Positions 21,252 through 32,438 of a stretch of DNA of 64,000 nucleotides are shown piece after piece. Positions within the stretch are counted from its first letter, which is position 1. The number at the start of each line of letters is the position of its first letter. The notes beneath the pieces were generated by a model that saw only the letters and a program-made list of their open reading frames with translations, searched no databases and was not told the origin of the DNA. The stretch is from Chlorops oryzae. Taxonomy: Eukaryota; Arthropoda; Insecta; Diptera; Chloropidae. The position numbers were made by a program, and so were the translations under genes. The DNA lies in contig CM035806.1 in assembly GCA_020466095.1 (NCBI GenBank), positions 9,372,214 through 9,436,213 of the forward strand, given 5' to 3'.

Positions 21252-22265
21252 TTTTTCCTTTGCTCCGGAGAAATCGGCCTTATATCCGATATATCACGAT
21301 GCCAACCAACCTCCAAGCTTCGTTCAGGACCGCTGTTATGATATATTTGTACCCTGAAGCGACCATGGTAACCTGGTTCTGATCTCGACTGAAGAGAGGA
21401 GGTTGATGTTCTCTATTTCTGTCCAAATTTGACTTCACATTTCAACGTTAATTTTTGGAAGCCTGAAGTTTGTCAAGGACAGATCAATCGGAGATTGGCA
21501 TTGGAGAGTTTTTTTTTTTATTTTCATCCAATAACATTTCAATGGCGATACTCAAAAACAGAGTCCAGAGTAGCACTAATCTAGATTTCATTTCACAGGA
21601 TTAACTCGTTTTTTTTAGTCATGACTCGGGGTTGTTGGATATCTGAAGCTTTACTCTTCCATTCATATACGAATGTATTTGTATATCGTAAGTCTCAAAG
21701 TTCCGACAGTTGGAAACGCGTTCGTTTGAATATATTCAATTAAAAATGAACATGTTAGAAAAGCAATTACAATTATATTACAGTAATAATTTTTGTTTGT
21801 TTTTCCGCTCGCTAGCGCGCCACCCTCCCAGCCACCGCCGTTTTAGCGCACAATTTCGCGTAAGCCACTTTACCGTTTGTCGTTTGCCTAATCACGTCAA
21901 GCGATGTCTTTAATTAATGTGCAATGTTTTTAGTGGCTCTGAAGTCATGGGTGCTAAAAGCCAGATAGGATACTGATAGCGATACTTTAGGCATTAAGTA
22001 TTTAAGCACATACATACATACACGACATTACAGCACAGCGCAGCACATACATATGTAGCTATGCACGTAAAATATCACTTAGTGCCATAAAGAAACCACG
22101 ATGAAGACAACGCCGCGGCGGTGAGGGCGACGACGTCGACGCTGACAAGTTGTGTTCTGGCTGCATAATTAATCGCGCCTGAAATGCTCGTTCGAGCATT
22201 GCAAATGCAAATTGACTTTTAATGAGGCGAACTATAGTAGCAGAGATATGTACGTGCATGCACAT
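21252..22265. other. Non-coding stretch, no gene seen
   Basis: Unique-looking sequence with a T run at 21510-21520 and ACATACAT repeats at about 22010-22050. No repeat family or frame recognised. Confidence 0.5.
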
Positions 22266-22850
22266 CCCAGCGGAAAATTATCTCCTGCATGACAAAGTCA
22301 CCAATGATGTCATCGATGACATATAGGTGACATTGTCATGCATGAAATCTTTGAGGACATGTCATCGTGGATGGGATGCTGTTCATGTGCTTGACTCTCA
22401 TTGGCTACTGAAATTTAAATAAGTTTTTAGCGTCAGTTCAGCGTTAGCATGAGGTGGCGTAGTGGATGAGTGCTCGACTCAGAATCCGAAGATCGCGGGA
22501 TCGATCCCTGGCAGAGGCGAACAAAAATTATTTAAAAAAAGAAAAGATTTTTAAAAATTCTTGGAAATAATCAAAAAGAGGGCAAAGAAGAGAGAGTTAT
22601 CAAACTGGTTTCTATAAATTGACATTTAGAGAGAAAAGAGCAATGTGCTGCTCTCAAATGCTTTTTTCGCCATCGCATCCCCTAGCATGACCAGTGACAT
22701 TTTCTAATCTTCCGGTGATAATGTCACCGCTGAAGTCCCTTTCAACTCCTGTGTAAATTTCATACAAAGTGTCACCGGAAATAGCATGCATTCCGGCTCC
22801 GAAGTCACTAGGACATCATCGGCGATGTCCGCGGGACATTTCCCGCTGGG
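22266..22850. mobile_element. 585-bp TIR element (family CCCAGCGGGAAAT), copy 1
   Basis: The ends are CCCAGCGGAAAATTATC and ACATTTCCCGCTGGG; AT lies outside both (22264-22265 and 22851-22852), a 2-bp target duplication. An inverted copy sits at 62364-62945 and matches throughout. The subterminal parts are dense in TGACAT/ATGTCA words, including ATGTCATCGATGACAT. A tRNA-like segment is at 22450-22519. No transposase frame. Same design as the elements at 4639 and 34543, with different sequence. Confidence 0.9.
22450..22519 (+). other. tRNA-like segment with intact A and B boxes
   Basis: TGGCGTAGTGG at 22454-22464 fits the A box and GGGATCGATCCC at 22497-22508 contains a B-box-like core. The word order, including GACTCAGAATCCGAAGATCGC, resembles an arginine- or lysine-type tRNA body, but the acceptor stem is missing. 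It shares GAAGATCGCGGG with the tRNA-like segment at 34779-34838 although the host elements differ. Confidence 0.7.
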
Positions 22851-22852
22851 AT

Positions 22853-23271
22853 TGTGTGCAGATGCTGTGTGTGTGTGTGTGTGTGTGTGTGTTGATGTAG
22901 AAGAGGCGCGAACAGAAGGTGTTTTAGGCTCAGCCGCCGCAGTATATAATACAAATGTGCATATCACTTTATTGATCTATCGGTTTAAGTCAGTCGGAGT
23001 AGCTTAAGCGGGTTAAAATCAAATCGCCCGACTGCCTATGCGATATGCGATACCAACAAAAACAACAACAGCAGAAATAACAACAACCACAACAAAAGTA
23101 ACAACTTATACTTTAAATTAATTTAACAGTTAAATGATTCTCTTTGTTCAATAATTCATTAGCTTCCGGATTGTCGGGTGCCATTGCGCTTTTTAAGGCG
23201 ATTCTCAGACGCAATTCGATTCGACAAAAAGGAGGGGTACGCATCTAAGTTATGGGAGAAATTTATGTATT
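22853..23271. other. Non-coding stretch with TG microsatellite
   Basis: A TG run at about 22867-22891 follows the TIR element, and CAACAACA-type triplets lie at about 23055-23100. Nothing else recognised. Confidence 0.55.
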
Positions 23272-23502
23272 CAGCCTGATTCGAAATATTCTCGGAGAAT
23301 TTTTTCGTGCGAATTTCAAAAAATTAAAATTCTTCCATTCGAAGCGGACTCGGGAAGGAAAATCAAGTGAACAAATTTTCAATCAAATTTCATAACATGT
23401 CTAACTCTTCTTTATTTATGCTTAGAGCACTTCCAGTTTTCCATGGAAAAATGTCTTTTAGAATAGGGAAAAATTTCCAGGGAATATTTTAGAATAGGGC
23501 TG
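23272..23502. mobile_element. Harbinger-like MITE, 231 bp, relative of 37285-37514
   Basis: The left end is CAGCCTGATTCGAAATATTC and the right end, reverse-complemented, is CAGCCCTATTCTAAAATATT, imperfect TIRs of about 35 bp. Both ends and the total length (231 against 230 bp) agree with the element at 37285-37514. No clear target duplication remains here (ATT against AGG), so this is probably an older copy. Confidence 0.65.
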
Positions 23503-23962
23503 AGGATTGAGAGAAAAAGAAAGCCGTTCAAATCGCGCGAAAATATTTGAAAATATAATAGAATCAGGCACATCAGTAGAAAAAGGAAAGCCCATATTCA
23601 ACTCGTTTGCGTGTGCTTTAACCCATTCAAAGCGAAGATATGATTAACCCAAAAACCTGCTAAAATTGTCACCGATTGTCGCTATGAATATTCTCAACCT
23701 TTTCGGAGATCGGTCTGTTTTGGGGTTGTGAGTTTCGAAAATCCTTTTTTTTTTTTTTTTTTTTCCAATATATCAAAGACAACCCTATGATGCTTTTTAG
23801 AGCTCGGATTTTGAATCTTTTGATTTGTTTTGAATTATTTGAATTTATTGAATATTTTGAATTTTTTGATTTTTTTTTTTTTAATTTTTTTTTTGAATTT
23901 TTTGCATTTTTGTTTGATTTTTTTGATAATTTTTTGAATATTTTAAATTTTTTGCATAGTAA
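23503..23962. other. Non-coding stretch ending in TTGAATTTTT repeats
   Basis: A T run at 23745-23765 is followed by TTTTGAATTATTTGAATTT-like repeats up to the edge of the foldback element. The latter resemble the sequence in the foldback's arms and may be part of an earlier copy. Confidence 0.5.
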
Positions 23963-24858
23963 TCAGTATGTCTCGGAATTTGAATATTGTAAAATAAAAT
24001 GAAAAAAAAATTCAAAAAAATATTCAAAAAATTTTCAAAAAATATTCAAAAAATTCAAACAAAAATGCAAAAAAATTTAAAATATTCAAAAAATTCACAG
24101 TCAAAAATACCAAATTAAGCCCAAAATCCAACATTGCGAGAGCCCGATGCGAGAGTGCGCGACGTCACGAAAATGTTTTGCATGACGCATTTCAATCTCC
24201 AATGAGGGTTTTGGGTCACGCAGATGATAGCATAATTTCGCTTCTAGTAATGCAATATTTGAACCAAGTACCAATCTAACGAGTAACGAGTAACGAGTAC
24301 TCATATATATACGTTTTCACTTGAGTTTAAATTTTAATTCAAAATTTTCAAAAATTTTCAAAATGAACCAAAGCCCGCGAAATATTTTAAAAGCTCTTTT
24401 TCACGGAACAGTGAACAGTTTTTATTTTACTAGTTTAAGCGAGTACCCAATAGCGAGTACTCAAAACAAAAGCTACATCATTAACCTGTCAAATTGCCTA
24501 GCAACGAGAAATATTAATTTTTTCAAACATTTTCTCGCTACGAAATCTCGCAGTGCGACACATTGGAGCTTGAAGCATATGATTGAATGTATTGAAATTT
24601 GTGTGCGTCTCGTCTCGCCCTCTCGCATTGGGCTCTCGCAATGTTGGATTTTGGGCTTAATTTGGAATTTTTGCCTTTGAATTTTTTGAATATTTTGAAT
24701 TTTTTGCATTTTTGTTTGAACTTTTTTGCATTTCTTTTTGAATATTTTTTGAATGTTTGCCTTTTTTTTTTAAATATTTTTTAAATATTTTTTGAATATT
24801 TTTTTGAATTTTTTTTCATTTTTTTTTACATATGTATTCAAATTCCGAGGCATATTGA
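23963..24858. mobile_element. Foldback-type element, 896 bp, with long inverted arms
   Basis: The outer ends are TCAGTATGTCTCGGAATTTG and, reverse-complemented at the right, TCAATATGCCTCGGAATTTG. Inside are (TTCAAAAAA)n arms on the left and (TTTTTTGAA)n on the right. Then GCCCAAAATCCAACATTGCG (from about 24120) pairs with its complement at about 24635-24657, next to GAGAGCCC. Paired arms total about 200 bp per side. The core holds ACGAGTAACGAGTA repeats and an unpaired stretch. A diverged relative lies at 48588-48930. No coding capacity; target duplication unclear. Confidence 0.75.
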
Positions 24859-27316
24859 TGATAATTATTCTTGTGTTCGGGTACAGCGGCTGTTAATGGA
24901 TTAACGAAGACAGCACACGGAAATAGACGAAATTTCGAAAACTCGAAAGCACATGTTCGAAAAAGTTTTCAAGACAAAAATAGAAATAGAAATTGAAATT
25001 GAAATTTCGTCGTACGTACGTAGTATTCAAACTATTCGTGCGCTTTCGTCGTTCTGTCTTCTTTGATCGGTTTATATTTGGCAATTGGGGGATTTTCTAT
25101 TTTATTTTTGCTTTCATTAGCATTTTTGACGTTAATTTTTCTTGTTTGACGATAGAATTCAATAAATTCGAATTTACATAGGTTTTTGGTCGCAGAAAAA
25201 AATGGGAAGAAAATCTTTTTATTTTCTTTTTATTCCTATTTTAAACCTCCTCCGTGCCCAGATGCAGCTCATTGGACAAATTCGTTATGCTCGTGCACGT
25301 CATACCTATACGGGTCCCAAGAGGTTAAGACAAAATGTAATTGGTTTAAAAGGATTTTAATGTACTTTTCTGCTATCTTTTTTTTTTTTTTTGTTTTGTA
25401 ATTTTTTAGTTGAGTGGGGCATCGTAGGGAAGTGTAATCTACTTTACCCTGTTATGGAAATTAATGAATATATATATATATAAGGAATAAAGAATACTTT
25501 TATGCAGATGCTCAGAATGATTTGAGAATTCTCCATGTGTTTTTTTCTTCATGTCATTCTATTTCTCGCGAGAATGTCTCTCAGAATTGCTCAGATTAAA
25601 TGAGGATACATATATATTTATTATGTTCGAATCATTATTGGATTGAAAAACTCAAGAAACTCGTAAATTAATTAATAACACTAGAGTAAAGCCTCTCATA
25701 AGATCTCAATGCACTCTTCCTATCGACTCTTTACTTCAAAGAAAGCAACGTATTTTTGTGATAAAGCTTAACCGGCATGTCACCAAAATCGATATCGTCA
25801 AAAAATATCCGGAAATTCCGGAAATTTCATGTAACCCAAAAACAATCTCTGCAGCCTTTCTACTCAATTATTATATATCGAAACTATACAATATACTCCC
25901 TTCATAAAATTAGAAAGGGAAAACTGGGTCAAAATTAGATCGTCATGATCTTTGGGGCAATTTATATTCTAGATGATTTTGCAGTTGATTTCTGTAAATG
26001 TGTAATTTGCATTGCTTACAATATCTTTATTCCCTTACTTAAGAAATTATAACTTTTCCATTTATCCATAGATTATGAAAATTAGTACCTGATTTTGTTA
26101 AAAAACTAACTAACTTGAAATGAAAAATTCCAAAAAAAATAAAAAAATATCTGTTTGCGATTGATTTCTTAGATGCCGATGGAAGAATTTCATTGATTTT
26201 CTCTAAAAGTAAGTTTTTTTTATTTTTTAAAATTTATTTTTTTATTTTTTTTGAAGGTGTAGCGGTCCACACATGCTTAATTTCTCGACCGATCTTAAAA
26301 CTACGTGAGAGACAATCTATGAGGGATAAATTTTCTTTAATTTGAAGGAAAATTTTTTCCAATCGGATGACACATTTTTTGACTTCTGACCGAAAATGCT
26401 TGCTTCCTCCTCAAAATAATAATTTGCTTTAAAAAAATTCATGTAAAATAAATTAGAATTTTTAAAATATTTTTTTCGCCTTTAGAAGGCCAAATTCCAT
26501 TGGGAAATTCAATTGAGATTTCCTGCAAAATTCGTAAAATATTTATTTTATTAACCCTTCTGTGACCTTAAAAAAGTTTCACGAAATGCTTTAGGGGCCA
26601 TTTGGTCCACGGTGTATTTCCCCATGTAACTATAAGAATTTGAGCTCTTTACGAAAAGATTTTTATGTCTGGAATAATATTCATTTAACTTATCTCCAGA
26701 TATTGGCACCTAAGGCACCAGCAGGGTTAAATACTGGTGTTTATCGTCAACATTCGAATGCGCGACTGCAATGCATTTGTTGCGTTACTCATACGCAGTG
26801 TGTACGTTACTCATACGCAGCGTGTCCCCGGGCCAATTTTGCTTCTTTTAACAGCAATGTTAGGAATTTTTTTCCTAAACACAATCTATTAAAACCTTTT
26901 GCAATGACAAACAACTAAAATTATCCGAAAATTTTAATGGAAAACTTAAAATGATACAGAAAAATCAATTTAAAAAAAAAAAAAAAAAAAAAGATTGATT
27001 CATTTGATAATGTCGAACGTTGCTCATACGTCATGCGGTCTTGATTACGATTGGAAGGATAGGAAGCGAAAATTCGTTATAGAAGATTTATTGCTTGAAT
27101 AACAATAAATTGCTAAAAATGTTCATCAATAACACCTGAAATATCATTGAATAATATTTTAATAAATGCAAATATACAAACGTATGCGTACGTGCGTGTG
27201 TCGTGATTGTGTTGCGGAATGTCATCAAGCAATCAAATCCTTCAATTAAGTTGCAATCTCAGATGGAATTTATGGCTTCGAATAAATATTGTATGCATAT
27301 AATTTCAAAGAAAAAT

Positions 27317-27364
<48 letters not shown>

Positions 27365-28715
27365 CAAAAAACGACTCAACAAATAAACTAATAAATTAAC
27401 TCTGCTTCCATTGATACTTAACAATATTTGCATAACTAATCGTTAAATTAAGCCGAAGCAAAAGGTACACGCCAATGACATTTCATTTGAATTGTAAATT
27501 GAAATTGAAAATTGAAAATTTATTGTAAAATCACAACAAAACACGTTGCTTTGTCGAGACTCGATAAAACGTAACAGAATTTTCGTCAATTTAAATTTGT
27601 ACGGGACAGTGCCGTAGTCGGCATTACGAAAATTTTTGGGAGGAGGACGGGTGGCGCTGGCTAGCTAAGCTACCCCCCCCCCCCCCCCATGGCACAGTTC
27701 AATTGACTTTACACCCCGTCAATGCCACTGGCGCAAACATTTACAAATGTTATTGCTTTTGTTGGTGCTTTGGCCATTGCTGTTGCTGCTTGCTGCTTGC
27801 ATTGTTGGATTTGTTTTGTTCTCTTTTGTTTTGATTTGCTTTGCTTTGTATATTCCACTGACGAGCTCGCCTGGCAAATTGCTTGTCATCAACGGTAACA
27901 ATAATTGACAATTTGCGCGTGAGTAGTAAAAGAAAAAAAAAAAATGCAAAAATTGTTGCTCATACGACTCGATGGACAATACAGTACATGACGTTGGAAT
28001 GCTACCGAAACAATTATCGTACTGCATTCAGTTAAAGCGACAAAGAAAATGAAAAAATGAAAATACTTATATAAAAAGAACATGAAAAAATGCAAAAAGG
28101 AAGGGTGAGAGAAACTAGTGTTAAATAGACACAGCAAATTTACATACGATTGTGTAAAATAATATGAAGAGATTATTTTTTTTTTCTTTCTTTTCAAGTG
28201 TACTTAAGAATTTTACGAGCTATTGTGAATAAGTGCCCATTTGAAGTATTTGTCAGAGGCGTGATTTATTATTTATTTTTATGGTAAAAAAAAAAAAAAA
28301 AGAATCCAAAAATTGAAAATATTGAGAAAATATTGAAAAAGGAAAGAAAACAAATATGTATGCGAAGAGATAAGCAAAATATTGAGCAGTGTGAAAAGTT
28401 TGTTATGCAAATGAAATTTCTCCTCTTGACAAAGACTCGCTTGGAAAAAAATATATATACATCTATGCATATATGTATGTAGGTATATAATTGAAAAATG
28501 CTTCCAAACAGTAGCTTTCCAATGAAAGTCTTTTGATTTATTGTTCGCTGGTCAACAATTTATTGAACTTTTAGATATAAAAGTCGCTCTATAGATAGCG
28601 ATATTGTTTAAAGTTTTAAAGGGTTATTCTGGTGCAAATACATATATCAATTTTACCTGTTCTTTGGGAATTTTTATTAATTTTTTAGTATGCTTCTGAT
28701 TGTTTCTTGAGCTGT
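24859..28715. other. Long non-coding stretch, no gene seen
   Basis: About 3.9 kb without a supported gene or transposon. Notable points: a TA run at about 25468-25482, a T run at 25378-25392, an A run at about 26971-26992, a GA microsatellite at 27323-27358 and a run of 16 C at 27673-27688. The rest is AT-rich and unrecognised. Confidence 0.5.
26783..26826 (+). repeat. 22-bp tandem duplication
   Basis: CGTTACTCATACGCAG occurs at 26783-26798 and again at 26805-26820, each followed by a GTGT-type spacer. A diverged third hint, GTTGCTCATACG, is at about 27018. Too short to classify. Confidence 0.7.
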
Positions 28716-29327
28716 AGGTTCGGTAAGGCTAGGATAGGTTAGGTTAGGTTAGGTTAGGTTAGGTTAGGTTATAGGATAGGATAGGTTAGGTTAGGTAGGT
28801 TAGGTTAGGTTAGATAAGGCTAGGATAGGTTAAGGTTAAGGTTAGGTTAGGTTAGGTTAGGTTAGGTAGGTTAGGTAGGTTAGGTAGGTAGGTTAGGTTA
28901 GGTTAGGTAGGTTAGGTTAGGTTAGAGGTTAGGTTAGGTTAGGTTAGGTAGGTTAGGTATAGGTTAGGTTAGGTAAGGCTAGGATAGGTTAGTTAGGTTA
29001 GGTTAGGTATTAGGTTAGGTTAGGTTAGGTAGGTTAGGTTAGGTTAGGTTAGGTAAGTTAGGTAGGTAGGTTAGGTTAGGTAGGTTAGGTTAGGTTAGGT
29101 TAGGTAGGTAGGTTAGGTAAGGTTAGGTAAGGTTAGGTAAGGTTAGGTAAGGTTAGGTAAGGTTAGGTAAGGTTAGGTAAGGTTAGGTAAGGTTAGGTTA
29201 GGTTAGGTAAGGTTAGGTAAGGTTAGGTAAGGCTAGGATAGGCTAGGTAGGCTAGGATAGGCTAGGATAGGTTAGGTTAGGTAGGGCTAGGATAGGTTAG
29301 GTTAGGTTAGGTTAGGTTGGGTTACCT
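28716..29327. repeat. (TTAGG)n-type pentamer array, ~600 bp
   Basis: The array reads GGTTA repeated on the + strand, which is the same pentamer as the arthropod telomere repeat TTAGG. It is not uniform: blocks of GGTTA, of GGTAAGGTTA (10 bp, about 29107-29225) and of GGTAGGTTA alternate, and GGCTAGGATA variants bracket it. Its right edge runs directly into the SINE 3' end, which points to origin from that element's tail. Confidence 0.9.
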
Positions 29328-29500
29328 TAGCTTTGTTTAGTGTGGCTGCCACCAGATGGGCCCGTTGTAATGCAACGTGTATAATGGGAAAACAAAGAAG
29401 AACAGAAATTGACAAACGGAACAAACATCCACGACCTCAGCTGGGAGTCAAGCCCAGAGCCTCTCCCTTTCGTAAGTTGGCATCTCAGCCAAATATGGCA
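28716..29500 (-). mobile_element. tRNA-derived SINE, family B, with a hugely expanded tail
   Basis: Read on the minus strand, the head lies near 29493-29425 with TGGCTGAGATGCC (A-box-like) and GGCTTGACTCCCAGCTGAGG (B box plus shared word). Then come TTCTTCTTTGTTTTCCCAT, ACAACGGGCCCATCTGG and GGCAGCCACACT, and an (AACCT)n tail of about 600 bp (28716-29327). The head matches the + strand SINE at 61069-61239, and the 3' part matches the LINE at 21177-21251. The normal tail is 10-30 bp, so this one has expanded about twentyfold or more. Confidence 0.8.
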
Positions 29501-30033
29501 AAGAGGGCGACTTCTTAAGCTGTAGAAAAAAAAAACGTCGTCAATTATGAGCTGAAACTTTTTTAATCCTTGGAATTTCGGTCTGATTTTTTTCTGACCA
29601 TGCTCTCAATGAGTTTAACTATCGAAATATGAAAGCAAAAAAAAATCGATCGACAACACTTTAAGCACGATGGCTGCCACTTTGGTCATTTCGCTTTTAT
29701 TCGCCTGTAATGTTTGTCGATCGTCATCTTTAATTTCCCTCTAAAAGGAGGTCAGGTCATTTTTAGTATTATGTTAAGTGCGCCTAATTGCAATCAATTT
29801 CATTCCAAGATTTCTTAGAAAATTTCTTCAAAGTGTTTTCATAGAATGGAGGTCAACTATGAAATATGTCCTTATCATCATCATATTCGAATTCAATTTG
29901 AAAAGGGTCTGAGAAAAATGGTATGACAATGGTTTCATAATAGAGACCTAAGAAGCACCTACTTAAAACCGTTTCACCTTGCCCGCACTGGCAACAATAT
30001 TTTGTAAGCCTTTCACTGCCAAAGACAATTTTT

Positions 30034-30064
<31 letters not shown>

Positions 30065-32438
30065 CAATGAAATGAATAGGGTAATTCCATAGATCCAAGG
30101 AATCGGCCTTTGTGGGTATTTTAAAAATTTCGACTAAAACATAGGAAGGTTCTTATACATGTGAATTGTATTTGGTTGAACGTGCACGTTGCTTTTATGC
30201 CGAATTAATAAATATAAATAAAAGTATCAGCAGGAGGCATATGAAAACCCCCAAATAAATATTTCATTTCATTTTATATTTTAAGGGCTTTTTTTTTTTT
30301 TAGTAAATGCAGCAACATATTCGAATTTAAATAAATCAGAGAAACCGCACCAACTCTGCGACTGCTGCACATTGCCTTCTGTGCATCGTATTATTTCTGT
30401 TGTAACACAATTTTGCTGCACACTGTGACTTTGCGGTAAGGAGAAACCATAAAAGCCATATGTTACGCAATATATTTTCATATAACAAAAATTTCAAAAA
30501 TCAAAAAAATTATTGAATAAAAAATGATAAGAAAAAACTCAATAAAAGACAAACGTAATAAATAAAATAATTAAAGAAAAATTAAAAAAAAATAAATAAA
30601 TAAAAAAATATCGAAAAAAAGGAAAATAAAGATTTATTGGTTTTTTTTTTTATAATTAAAGCTGCGAAAATTCAATTAACGACTTCAATTTTCTTGCCAT
30701 TATTTGAAACCTGCACTGGCTGGCTGGCTGCTGGCTATGCAACTACCAAGAACACCGTTACCATCCGTCTTCACATGACAGTTGCCTGCGAACTGACACA
30801 CCTTGCTTTTAGCTTTCACAAAATGTGACGTGATGCAACAAGACTCAATGCCGAGCCATGAAGATGAGCACAATAAAAATCATCAAAATAAAAATATAAA
30901 AAAAAAATTCAAAAATATATAAATACTTAATAAGAAACTCAAAAATGGTTTTCCTTATTTGCGTTTTATTTGAAAAAAAAAAAAAAAAAAAAAATAAAAA
31001 AATTAATAATAATAAATAAATAAAAATCAAAAATAATAATAGCAATATTAATCTATTCGTACGTTAACCACAAAACCGCCGTTTAAAATTGAAAATCGCA
31101 AAAAAAAAACCTCCCGAAAAAGATGACAGACAGACAGAAAGACTAGCGGGCGGACGGAGGGAGAGCGGGACAGACAAATGGCGTCGCGGTTGTTTATAAA
31201 TGCATTCGTTCGTTCAAAGCATTTTGATTAGAGCATTACAGCAAACTCCTTCAGTGGAGTGCAACGGAGTGCAGTGCAGTGCAGTGCAGTGAAGTGGAGT
31301 GGAGTGTGCAGTGAGGCGCCCTGTCATTGGAAATGCCAATGCATTATTTATGTACAGCTAAATTGTTAGTAATGTTACGTAGCGATTTGTAATTGCGTGT
31401 ATGCATAATGCATGCTTAAATATGGTCATATCTAGATGCAGACTTCACTTTAACCATATTTTTCGAGACATAAAATCCAGCCATACATCCATTCAGCTAT
31501 CGATCCATTCACCCATCCATCCATCCATCCATCCATCCATCCATCCATCCATCCATCCATCCATATTCAATACGAGTCCGCATGCAAATGCGTTCATGAA
31601 TTTTGTAATTATTCATGCATATTTACGTTCCTTATTAAGCTTATTGAGCTCATCGAGCTTACGGGAATCATTTGATTTGACAGTTTAATGAATTTTATTG
31701 ATGATGTTGCTTCATGCATTTTATTCTCTCCATTGACAGTTGCAGTCCGTTTAATCGAACTAACCTATTGTTTTTCATTTTACTCGAATTATCCGATTAC
31801 ATCCAATTGTTATGTTTTATAACAATATAAGTATTGGACGGCACTACTCAGCCATGGCGAATTGGATTGGAATTGCACAGTGCACAATTATTTTGTGACA
31901 TATTTATTTCTTTTAATTTTCAGTTATTTACAGCTGTTTGCTAAAGAAAAGTCTCATGAGGTATAATCTTAAGAATGTGGAGGGTCGTTAGTCTTATCAT
32001 TGCTGGGAAAGGAGAATAAAATTGAAAAAAAATTTTCTTTATGAATGAAAAAAATAAATAAAACCGCTTGGAGTTAATGATTCGATTTTAAAAAAAATTT
32101 AAAAAAATTTTTTAGTTATTAAAAAAAAAATATTTAAAAAATTATAAAAAATTGTAAAAAAAATTTTAAAATTATAAAAATATAGTAAAAAAAATTGTAA
32201 AAAATTATTTAAAATCTTAAGTAAAAAATTATTTTATAAAATTATGAAAACTATTATAGAAAATTATTAAAAAGGTTCTAAAAATTATTTTAAAAAAAAT
32301 TATTTAAAAATATAGAAAATTATTTAAAAAAAAATAATTTTTAAAAAAATTTAAAAAATTATATAAAAATATAAAAAATATAGAAAATGATTAAACAATA
32401 TTATGAAAAATTTGACAAAAATATAAAAAATTAAAATA
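29501..32438. other. Non-coding stretch with simple repeats
   Basis: No supported gene. T run at about 30038-30064, A-rich DNA at 30480-30640, A run at 30973-30993, GCAGT/GGAGT repeats at about 31255-31305, and A/T-only DNA from 32030 to 32435. The ORFs here are short and low-complexity. Confidence 0.5.
31513..31563. repeat. CCAT tetranucleotide microsatellite
   Basis: About twelve uninterrupted CCAT units. Explains the Ser-Ile-His-Pro repeat peptide in the overlapping small frame. Confidence 0.95.

Noticed and set aside
27607..27699. hAT-like short element starting CAGTGCCGTAG
   Set aside because: The possible right end (GGCACAG) does not pair properly and no 8-bp duplication is seen.
28716..29327. 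Interstitial telomere sequence
   Set aside because: The pentamer matches TTAGG, but its edge is a SINE 3' end with the same tail unit, and flies do not use TTAGG telomeres.
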